Source: an uncultured Oscillospiraceae bacterium | GTDB lineage: Bacteria; Bacillota; Clostridia; Oscillospirales; Acutalibacteraceae | DNA length: 11,573 bases | Assembly (NCBI GenBank): GCA_900552925.1 | Contig: USBH01000023.1 | Coordinates: 1-11,573, forward strand | Reading direction: 5' to 3' | In this document: piece after piece, positions 5,104-11,573 of the stretch | Layout of the letters: each line of letters begins with the position of its first letter | Numbering within the stretch: the first letter of the stretch is position 1 | Program-made: the position numbers and the translations under genes | Notes under the pieces: generated by a model | What the model saw: only the letters and a program-made list of their open reading frames with translations | Database searches by the model: none | Told to the model about the DNA's origin: nothing

Positions 5104-5121
5104 GCGCAGAGGAGTGAAGAC

Positions 5122-5730
5122 ATGGCCAATAGGGATCATTCCCTGGATGATGGGATCATTCAGGCTGCTTATTCGGAATTTCTTGCTTACGGCTTTCAGA
5201 AAGCCTCTCTGCACAAGATCGCCGAAAAAGCCGGTGTTACTACGGGGGCAATCTACACAAGATACAAGAATAAAGACGCGTTGTTTGCCAGTCTGCTTCA
5301 GGATTTTTTTGAGACGATGCAGGTTCTCTTTACCCCCGTCGCAGAAGAATACGAAAAAGCAAAGTGCAGCGCGCAGCCGGATGATATCCTCCGCGCCATA
5401 AACGCCGAAGAACAGGTATATTTTCAACTGCTGACCGAGCACTGCAATGACTGCACTTTATTTTTCTGCCGCAGCGATGGCAGCTCCATGGAAACCGTGC
5501 TGCATGAACTGATGAACCGTAAAGCGGAACAAACGGTGGAATTCTTTTCACACATCTATGGAAAAGCGCCAAATGCCGATGCGATCCGTCTTTTGATGGG
5601 CTCACAGTTCTGGTACTTCCGCCAGCTGCTGGATCAGCATATGGAGGAAGGCAGAATGCTTACCTGCTTACAGGCAGTCCTTGATTTCACCAACGCTGGC
5701 TGGCGGCAGCTATGCGATACCTTGCAATAA
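5122..5730 (+). CDS. TetR/AcrR-family regulator
   Basis: This 202-residue protein has the N-terminal TetR DNA-binding domain. The helix-turn-helix is at about residues 27-48 (KASLHKIAEKAGVTTGAIYTRY), followed by the usual KNKDALF, and then an all-helical ligand-binding and dimer domain with several cysteines (C82, C108, C111, C116). Whether these sense metal or redox cannot be told. The ATG at 5122 follows AGAGGAG at 7 bases. It lies first in an operon with an ECF transporter and two ABC half-transporters, and its promoter is overlapped by a dyad. The likely role is autorepression and substrate-responsive control of the transporter genes. The inducer is unknown. Confidence 0.92.
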   Translation: MANRDHSLDDGIIQAAYSEFLAYGFQKASLHKIAEKAGVTTGAIYTRYKNKDALFASLLQDFFETMQVLFTPVAEEYEKAKCSAQPDDILRAINAEEQVYFQLLTEHCNDCTLFFCRSDGSSMETVLHELMNRKAEQTVEFFSHIYGKAPNADAIRLLMGSQFWYFRQLLDQHMEEGRMLTCLQAVLDFTNAGWRQLCDTLQ

Positions 5731-5746
5731 ATCCGAAAAGTTAATT

Positions 5747-5765
5747 CGGACGGTCCATCCGTCCG
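5747..5765 (+). terminator. Weak hairpin after tetR
   Basis: CGGACGG (5747-5753) and CCGTCCG (5759-5765) form a 7-bp stem with a 5-base loop, followed by TTTCTT. This may be a partial terminator giving more tetR than transporter mRNA, or an RNA-processing site. No separate promoter of quality is seen before the next gene. Confidence 0.45.
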
Positions 5766-5781
5766 TTTCTTACGGCCGCTG

Positions 5782-5797
5782 GTTAGAGACGGCTAAC
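5782..5797. promoter_or_regulatory. Small dyad before the transporter genes
   Basis: GTTAG (5782-5786) and CTAAC (5793-5797) are inverted around AGACGG, 20 bases before the fused ECF gene. It does not resemble the dyad at the tetR promoter, so it is a weak candidate for a second operator or an RNA hairpin near the poor ribosome site. Confidence 0.25.
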
Positions 5798-5817
5798 TAA
5801 TAAGAAAAGAGTTTGCG

Positions 5818-7980
5818 ATGATAGATTTTGAATTTGAATTTCAATATGCAGAAGAAAAGCAGCCCACCTTGCAAAAAGTCGGCGGCAGCATCCCAGCCGG
5901 ACGCTGTGTGGTGCTCTGCGGCGGCAGCGGCTGCGGAAAGTCCACACTGCTACGGTGCATCAACGGATTAATCCCCCAGTTTTACGAGGGAGAGCTAAAA
6001 GGCTTTTGCCGCCTGAACGGGCAGGACACCGCCGGGATGAGTATCGGCGAAATCGACGAACTGGCCGCCTCGGTATTTCAGGATCCTCGCAGCCAGTTTT
6101 TCACCGTGAACAGCTCCAATGAAGTGGCCTTCGGTCTTGAAAATCACGGTCTGCCGCAAGACAAAATCCGACGGCGGGTAGATGAGGCCTTCCGGATCTT
6201 TCATCTGGAGCGGCTGAAGGATCGCAATGTCTACGAACTGTCCAGCGGCGAGCGACAGCTCATCTCCATCTTGTCCGCGTGGGCAATGGACACAGATATT
6301 TTTCTGCTGGACGAGCCCACGGCCAATCTGGACTTCGTCGCCACGCAGCAGTTAAAAGAGATTCTGCTTGCCCTGAAAAAGCAGGGCAAAACGCTGCTGC
6401 TCAGTGAGCACCGGCTCTATTATCTTGCCGATATTGCCGACGAATTTTGGGTCATGACAGACGGCGAGATCAAAGGAAAATATACTGCCGCAGAGGCAAA
6501 GGCGTTCTCAGTGGAGCGGAGACAAACACTTTCTCTGCGCACGCTCGACCTTGCGGATATCACCGTGCCGGAGAAAGAGCCGCTGCCGAAAACCGCGCCG
6601 ACGGTGCTTGCCGTCTCAGATGTCCGCTATACATACGGCAGGAAGGCCGGAGATACCCTCTCTGGTGTCAGCTTTTCCGTCCGTGAGCATGAGATCGTCG
6701 GCCTTGTGGGCGCAAACGGCTGCGGCAAAACGACCATCGGCAAGCTGATTGCAGGGCTTTACCGCCCCTCCGGCGGCAGGATAATGCTTTTCGGAAAGTC
6801 GCAAAATCCAAAGCAGCTGCAAAAGCAAGTGCTGTTCATCCTTCAGGAGGCGGAGTTCCAGTTCTTCACAGGCTCCGTCCTGCACGAGCTGCAATATGGA
6901 CATGCGGTGACACCGGAGTTTGAAGCAAAAACGGAAGCGCTGCTGAAAAGTATGGATATGTGGGACTGCCGCAACCGGCATCCCTTTTCCCTCTCCGGCG
7001 GGCAGGTGCAGCGTCTGACGCTGATGATGGCGTATCTATCCGACAAGCCGATCGTCATACTGGACGAGCCGACAGCAGGACAGGACGCGGAAAGTCTGGA
7101 GCGGTGCGCAGCGCTGATCCGGGAGATGCGGAAGGAAAAGACTGTTCTCATCATCACCCACGACCCTGAGCTAATTGCAGGTGCGTGTGACCGCTGCATT
7201 GGGCTGTCGGATGGGCATGCAGAAATAGAATTTCCCGTTCATTCGGAACGAGATTTGCAAGCGGTACGGCAATATATGGAGCGCTTCCATCTTTCCAATG
7301 CTCCTGCGAAAAAACAGCATAAAGAACGATTCCACCCGGCAACGAAGCTGCTTTACTGGCTGGCCCTGCTGGTCGTGATCTCCACATCCAACAACCACTT
7401 AGTTTATGCCGTATATACGGCACTGATCCTGCTGACCGCAGCGGACGGCTGGCTCGGAACGGCGCTGGCAGGCGGGATGAGCTTTGGGCTGCTGTGGGCG
7501 GCAAACGCTCTGCTGCCGGGCACGGTGTTTTCCTTTATGCTGGTGCTGTTCCCGCGGATCATTGCCGTTGGCATTTCCATGCGGACGCTGATTGGGCGGA
7601 ATGAAGCCAGCCGTACCCTGGCAGCGCTGCGCAATCTGCGCCTACCGGAGCGGCTGATCATGATCGTGGCGGTGATTTTCCGCTTCTTCCCCGTTCTGTC
7701 GGGAGACATGAAGTTGCTGCGGCAATCCATCCGCACCCGGGGCGCGTTTGTGACGCCATGGCAAAAGTTGCGTGCGCTGCCATCCTATATCGAAATACTG
7801 ACCGTGCCGATGGCTTTGCGCGTTATCCGCATCGCCGAAACGCTGTCCGCCTCCGCCGAAACACGGGGCATCGACTTAACCCGCCGCAAAAGCAACTATC
7901 TGTCGCTTCGGTTTTCTGCGTGGGATGCTGTGTTCTGCGTCCTGCTGGCGGCATCGATCGCCGCCGGCCTTATCCTGTGA
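5818..7980 (+). CDS. ECF transporter EcfA-EcfA-EcfT fusion
   Basis: One 720-residue protein joins three normally separate or partly separate ECF subunits. The first ATPase (about 1-235) has Walker A GGSGCGKST (35-43), Q-loop Q88, signature LSSGERQ (141-147), Walker B IFLLDEP (161-167) and H198. The second ATPase (about 262-470) has GANGCGKTT (298-306), Q343, LSGGQVQR (392-399), PIVILDEPTAG (411-421) and H448. The EcfT part (about 500-720) has several membrane helices and the two coupling motifs IRTRG (638-642) and AETRG (680-684), which contact the ATPases. It should power a substrate-binding S subunit, encoded 53 bases downstream. The ATG at 5818 is the start fitting an ATPase N-terminus, but its ribosome site is poor (AAAGAG). 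All catalytic motifs are intact in both ATPases. Confidence 0.92.
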   Translation: MIDFEFEFQYAEEKQPTLQKVGGSIPAGRCVVLCGGSGCGKSTLLRCINGLIPQFYEGELKGFCRLNGQDTAGMSIGEIDELAASVFQDPRSQFFTVNSSNEVAFGLENHGLPQDKIRRRVDEAFRIFHLERLKDRNVYELSSGERQLISILSAWAMDTDIFLLDEPTANLDFVATQQLKEILLALKKQGKTLLLSEHRLYYLADIADEFWVMTDGEIKGKYTAAEAKAFSVERRQTLSLRTLDLADITVPEKEPLPKTAPTVLAVSDVRYTYGRKAGDTLSGVSFSVREHEIVGLVGANGCGKTTIGKLIAGLYRPSGGRIMLFGKSQNPKQLQKQVLFILQEAEFQFFTGSVLHELQYGHAVTPEFEAKTEALLKSMDMWDCRNRHPFSLSGGQVQRLTLMMAYLSDKPIVILDEPTAGQDAESLERCAALIREMRKEKTVLIITHDPELIAGACDRCIGLSDGHAEIEFPVHSERDLQAVRQYMERFHLSNAPAKKQHKERFHPATKLLYWLALLVVISTSNNHLVYAVYTALILLTAADGWLGTALAGGMSFGLLWAANALLPGTVFSFMLVLFPRIIAVGISMRTLIGRNEASRTLAALRNLRLPERLIMIVAVIFRFFPVLSGDMKLLRQSIRTRGAFVTPWQKLRALPSYIEILTVPMALRVIRIAETLSASAETRGIDLTRRKSNYLSLRFSAWDAVFCVLLAASIAAGLIL

Positions 7981-8033
7981 TCGCCGTCTCTGCGACGTTC
8001 AACCATATTCCATTCAAAAAGGAGTCTTTAACC

Positions 8034-8609
8034 ATGAGTACTGCAAACCCCAATAAACTGAAAATCAAGGACATCATCACCGTTGTCCTGCTGGCTCTGA
8101 TCAATGTGGTCATTTTCTTCGCCAGCTCCGTCCTGTACGCAACGCCCATTACCATCATTCTGATGCCGGTGTTTTTCGCCCTGCTGGAGGGCATCGTCTA
8201 CTTCATCATCGGCACGAAGGTGAAAAAGCCCGGTGCGATCCTCATTTACAGCATTGTCCGCGCCATTATGGGCGGATACCTGCCGTACATCATCCTCTTT
8301 ATTCTCTCCGGTGCCATTGCCGAGCTGCTGCTGTGGAAGATGGGCTACGGCAACGCGAAGGCGCTGACCGTCAGTTATGTCATCAATCAGGTGCTGGGTG
8401 CATTCGGCAGCACCATCATTCCCTACGCCATCGCAGCCAAGGCTATGGCGGATCAGATGGTCACCGATGGCCGTCAGGACGCCATCCTTGCCGCATCCCA
8501 GATGCTGCAGTCCTGGGTATCCGTGGCACTGGTGGCCGGTGTGATCGTGGCCGCATTCATCGGAGCAGCTATCGGCAAGGGCATCGTGAAGAAGCATCTG
8601 GCTGCCTGA
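8034..8609 (+). CDS. ECF S component, TIGR02185 (Trep_Strep)/MptD type
   Basis: This 191-residue integral membrane protein has five to six hydrophobic segments. It resembles the TIGR02185/Trep_Strep family, named in some annotations as MptD-family ECF S component. Visible hallmarks are the N-terminal KIKDIITVVLLALINVV, TPITIILMPVFFALLEG, the YLPYIILFILSGAIAELL stretch and a C-terminal small-residue helix ending IGKGIVKKHL. S components bind the substrate and dock on EcfT. The small-residue helix ALINVVIFFASS is a plausible docking surface. The ATG at 8034 is chosen because AAAGGAGTC (8018-8026) precedes it; an earlier start would extend into the previous gene. It sits between the fused EcfA-A-T gene and two ABC half-transporters. 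The substrate of this family is not established to my knowledge. Confidence 0.85.
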   Translation: MSTANPNKLKIKDIITVVLLALINVVIFFASSVLYATPITIILMPVFFALLEGIVYFIIGTKVKKPGAILIYSIVRAIMGGYLPYIILFILSGAIAELLLWKMGYGNAKALTVSYVINQVLGAFGSTIIPYAIAAKAMADQMVTDGRQDAILAASQMLQSWVSVALVAGVIVAAFIGAAIGKGIVKKHLAA

Positions 8610-8630
8610 TCTGCCTTGGAGGAATTACCC

Positions 8631-10391
8631 ATGAATCAGAACACGAAGCAAAAGCGCTCCGCCGCCTCGTGGCTGGCAGAGCTGGCAAAAGGGCGGTACG
8701 GCGAGTACGCTTTGAGCGTCCTTACGGCGCTGCTGGGCGTTGCCTGCTCGCTTATTCCGTATTTCATCATCATCCGGCTTATCACCGCACTGGTAAACGG
8801 CACGGCGGAGCTTCCCCGCTGCCTGACGCTCTGCGCATGGATGGCGGGCTGCTGGGTGCTGCGCTATGTGCTGCACAGCGTGTCCACCTCTCTCTCCCAC
8901 CATGCGACGTTCCATGTGCTGGCCAATACCCGCGTCCGGCTGCTGGATAAGCTGGCGACGCTGCCGCTGGGTACGGTGCTGGATCGTTCCTCCGGCTCGT
9001 ATAAGAACATCATCGTCGAGCGGGTCGATTCCATCGAAACCACCCTTGCCCACCTGCTGCCGGAGATGACCACCAACATCGTGGGGGCGCTGGCGGTACT
9101 GGTGCTGCTGTTTATCGAGGACTGGCGCATGGGCCTTTCCATGTTCATCGTCCTGCCGCTGGGCATTCTCTGCTTTATGTCCATGTTCAGCGGCTATAAC
9201 GAGAAGTTTCAGCGCACGGTCACCGCGACAAAGACACTGAACGACACGGCTGTGGAATACATCAGCGGCATTGAGGTCATCAAGGCGTTTGGTCAGTCCA
9301 GGACCAGCTATGCAAAGTTCGTCTCCGCCGCAAAAGAGGGCGCGGACTGCTTCATCGACTGGATGCGCGGGAGTTTGTTCGGACAGGTGGCCGGAATGGC
9401 GATACTCCCTTCGACACTTCTCGGCATCTTGCCGGTGGGCTGCCTTCTCTATATGCACGGCACACTGTCGGCGGAGACGTTTCTCGCGGTCATTGTTCTG
9501 TCCTTCGGCGTTATGCAGCCGCTGATCACCGCTTTTTCCTACACCGATGACATCGCGCAGGTGACGACCATCGTGGGTGAGGTGGCGGAGGTGCTGTCCG
9601 GCGAGGATATGCAGCGTCCGGAACGTGCGGAAAAGCTGCCTGCGGACAACGCCGTCGAGCTGAAAGATGTCCGCTTTGCCTATCACGACAAGGAGGTACT
9701 GCACGGAATCGATCTGCACATTGCCCCGGGGACAGTCAATGCTCTTGTGGGCCCCTCCGGCAGCGGAAAGTCCACCATCGCCCGGCTTATCGCCTCTTTG
9801 TGGGATGTAAAGGACGGTGCCATCGAGCTGGGCGGCGTGGACATCCGTACGCTGCCGCTGGCGGAGTGTACGAAGCACATCGCCTATGTGTCGCAGGACA
9901 ACTACCTCTTTGACCTTTCTGTCATGGACAATATCCGCATGGGCAGAAAGGGTGCGACCGATGCGGAGGTCATTGACGCCGCGAAGAAATGCGGCTGCCA
10001 CGAGTTCATAATGGGGCTGGAGAACGGCTATCAGACCGTATGCGGTGCATCCGGCGGTCACCTGTCCGGCGGTGAACGGCAGCGCATCTCCATTGCCCGT
10101 GCCATGCTGAAGGACGCGCCGATCGTCATTCTCGACGAGGCAACGTCCTATACAGACCCGGAAAACGAGGCGGTCATCCAGTCGGCACTGGGAAGGCTGG
10201 TGCGGGGCAAGACGCTGCTGGTCATTGCCCACCGGCTGTCCACCATTGCGGACGCCGATCAGATCATTGTTGTCAATCAAGGCAAGATCGAAGCGACCGG
10301 CACGCAGGCGGAGCTTCTTGCGTCCTGCCCCCTTTATCAAACCATGTGGGAGGCCCACATCAGCGTCAAAGACGACGGGGAGGTGGCGTAA
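8631..10391 (+). CDS. ABC half-transporter (exporter fold), first of a pair
   Basis: This 586-residue protein carries an N-terminal six-helix membrane domain (about 20-310) fused to an ATPase (about 342-575). It has Walker A GPSGSGKST (374-382), Q422, signature LSGGERQR (478-485), Walker B IVILDEAT with E503, a D-loop SYTDPENE in place of the common SALDPENE, and H534. The DPENE-type D-loop and gene partner recall the siderophore-related YbtP/YbtQ and IrtA/IrtB group, which use an exporter fold for import. This is a resemblance, not proof. The ATG at 8631 follows TTGGAGG (8616-8622). Its stop overlaps the ATG of the next gene by one base, so a heterodimer is expected. Export of a toxic compound is the main alternative. 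Confidence 0.9.
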   Translation: MNQNTKQKRSAASWLAELAKGRYGEYALSVLTALLGVACSLIPYFIIIRLITALVNGTAELPRCLTLCAWMAGCWVLRYVLHSVSTSLSHHATFHVLANTRVRLLDKLATLPLGTVLDRSSGSYKNIIVERVDSIETTLAHLLPEMTTNIVGALAVLVLLFIEDWRMGLSMFIVLPLGILCFMSMFSGYNEKFQRTVTATKTLNDTAVEYISGIEVIKAFGQSRTSYAKFVSAAKEGADCFIDWMRGSLFGQVAGMAILPSTLLGILPVGCLLYMHGTLSAETFLAVIVLSFGVMQPLITAFSYTDDIAQVTTIVGEVAEVLSGEDMQRPERAEKLPADNAVELKDVRFAYHDKEVLHGIDLHIAPGTVNALVGPSGSGKSTIARLIASLWDVKDGAIELGGVDIRTLPLAECTKHIAYVSQDNYLFDLSVMDNIRMGRKGATDAEVIDAAKKCGCHEFIMGLENGYQTVCGASGGHLSGGERQRISIARAMLKDAPIVILDEATSYTDPENEAVIQSALGRLVRGKTLLVIAHRLSTIADADQIIVVNQGKIEATGTQAELLASCPLYQTMWEAHISVKDDGEVA

Positions 10392-11544
10392 TGCTCCAGA
10401 CACTGAAAAAGTTCTTTGATTTCTGCGGTGAGGACAACCGCAGGCTGTTTATAACATCTATCTGGCTGGGCGTGGTCAGCGCCATTTGCTCTGCCATGCG
10501 TATTCCGGCAGCCGCCATCGTCATTCAGGCGCTGCTGGAAAGGAACGTCACTATGGCAACTTTATGGACGAGCCTCGGCATTATCGTGATCTCATTGATC
10601 ATTACGATTGCCATCAACATGAAGGCTACCATGCTCCAGACCCGTGCGGGCTACCGCGCCTGCGCCAACAAACGCATCGAGATCGCCGAGCACCTGCGCT
10701 ACCTGCCTATGGGCTGGTTCAATGACAACAGCCTCGGCGAGGTCACGTCCGTCACCACCAACACCATGGAAAACATGGCGAATGTGGCTACCCGCGTGGT
10801 AATGGTCACGACCCGCGGCTTTCTGACCTCCGGCATCATCGCAGCGATGATGTTCCTCTTTGACTGGCGCATGGGGCTGATCACACTGACGGGACTGGTG
10901 CTGTTCTTTGCCGTCAACGCCGCCATGCAGCGGGCGGAGCAGACCCTTTCCCAGCGGAAATTCAATGCCGATGAGCGCCTTGTGTCCAAGGTGCTGGAAT
11001 ATGTGCAGGGCATCGCCGAGGTCAAGAATTTCGACCTGACCCACGACTCTGCCACGCAGGTACACGGCGCTGTGGAGGAAGCCCGCAGGGCGTCCTTTGC
11101 TATGGAGATCCCGTCGGTGCTTTATATGCTGGCGCAGTTTGTTGTCAACAAGCTCACCGGCGTTGCCGTCTGCGCGGCCGCTATCGTCTTTTACTTCAGC
11201 GGCACCATGGAGCTGACAAACTGCCTTTTGATGCTGATCTGCTCGTTCATCCTCTTTGAGCAGCTGGACAGCGCCGGAAGCTTTTCGGCTTTGTTCCGCT
11301 CCATCGACATCGGCGTAGATAAGGCAAGCGCAATTCTGCGCGTAGAACCCATGGACATTGACGGGGAGGAGCTTTCGCCGGAACGGGAGGACATCACCCT
11401 GTCCCATGTGGATTTCTCCTATGACAGCAAGCCCATCCTGCACGATGTGTCCCTGACCATCCCGGAGAAAACCACCGTGGCCATCGTCGGTCCGTCCGGA
11501 AGTGGCAAGACCACGCTGTGCAATCTCATGGCGCGGTTCTGGGA
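10391..11544 (+). CDS. ABC half-transporter, second of the pair, 3' end cut
   Basis: The ATG overlaps the previous stop (TAATG), a sign of translational coupling. The 384 complete codons encode a six-helix membrane domain (about 15-300) and the beginning of an ATPase, with Walker A GPSGSGKTT at 367-375. The frame then passes into adapter at 11545. Signature, Walker B and H-loop are lost with the fragment end, so activity cannot be judged. It differs clearly from its partner, which supports a heterodimer like YbtPQ or IrtAB rather than a duplicated homodimer. The truncation is a library artefact, not a pseudogene. Confidence 0.9.
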
Positions 11545-11573
11545 CTGTCTCTTATACACATCTGACGCTGCCG
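11545..11573. other. Nextera Read-1 adapter (artefact)
   Basis: The 29 bases match the reverse complement of the Nextera Read-1 transposase adapter, beginning with the Tn5 mosaic end and continuing into the Read-1-specific part. It is not genomic. Translation of the last ABC gene beyond 11544 is meaningless. Confidence 0.98.

Noticed and set aside
8625..10403. 592-codon leftward frame opposite the first ABC half-transporter
   Set aside because: It is antisense to a gene with every ABC motif intact. Its His/Arg/Gln-rich content is typical of a reverse-strand shadow.
10592..11443. Leftward frame opposite the second half-transporter
   Set aside because: Same reason: antisense shadow, no motifs, no ribosome site.
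49..11544. CRISPR array, tRNA, rRNA or transposase
   Set aside because: No regularly spaced repeats, cloverleaf-like segments or transposase motifs were seen on either strand. No dedicated search program was run.

Overview
The window is one sequenced DNA fragment bounded by Illumina Nextera (Tn5) adapter sequence. Bases 1-48 are P7/index/Read-2 adapter and 11545-11573 are Read-1 adapter, so the biological insert is about 49-11544. The first and last genes are cut by the library, not by biology. The insert looks like a GC-rich, low-GC-lineage-type Firmicute, most likely a gut Clostridia/Oscillospirales relative. The reasons are strong AGGAGG-type ribosome sites, clostridial-type cell-wall-binding repeats, a TIGR02185-type ECF S component and a Firmicute-style HipA-like kinase. 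No taxonomic marker gene is present, so this is inference.

Region 1 (49-2107) is a phage-type lysis unit with its own switch. A leftward XRE/CI-like repressor (cut by the fragment end) faces a rightward consensus-like promoter flanked by two related inverted-repeat operators. The promoter drives a roughly 290-base leader containing a TTG-start small Cys-rich ORF, then a holin and an M23 endopeptidase with three C-terminal ChW-like repeats. A perfect 16-bp stem ends the unit. No tail or capsid gene lies between switch and lysis genes.

Region 2 (2108-3144) holds a leftward Nudix hydrolase whose first strand looks replaced, then about 340 bases without a convincing gene, then a good promoter and a structured leader. 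The leader ends in an intrinsic terminator only 14 bases before the next start codon.

Region 3 (3145-5103) is a two-gene unit: a HipA-like Ser/Thr kinase with all key catalytic residues but no HipB beside it, and a 259-residue protein of no recognised family with repeated YxxAYA segments. This pair, with its terminated leader, is the best candidate in the window for an undescribed system.

Region 4 (5042-11544) is a TetR-controlled transport operon. A perfect-consensus promoter (TTGACA, 17 bases, TATAAT) and a 36-bp dyad lie inside the 3' end of the preceding gene. They are followed by tetR, a single 720-residue protein fusing two ECF ATPases to the EcfT membrane subunit, a TIGR02185/MptD-type S component, and two ABC half-transporters of exporter fold, the second cut by the fragment end. 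ECF modules combined with YbtPQ/IrtAB-like half-transporters suggest uptake of a metallophore or other small molecule. The substrate cannot be read from the sequence.
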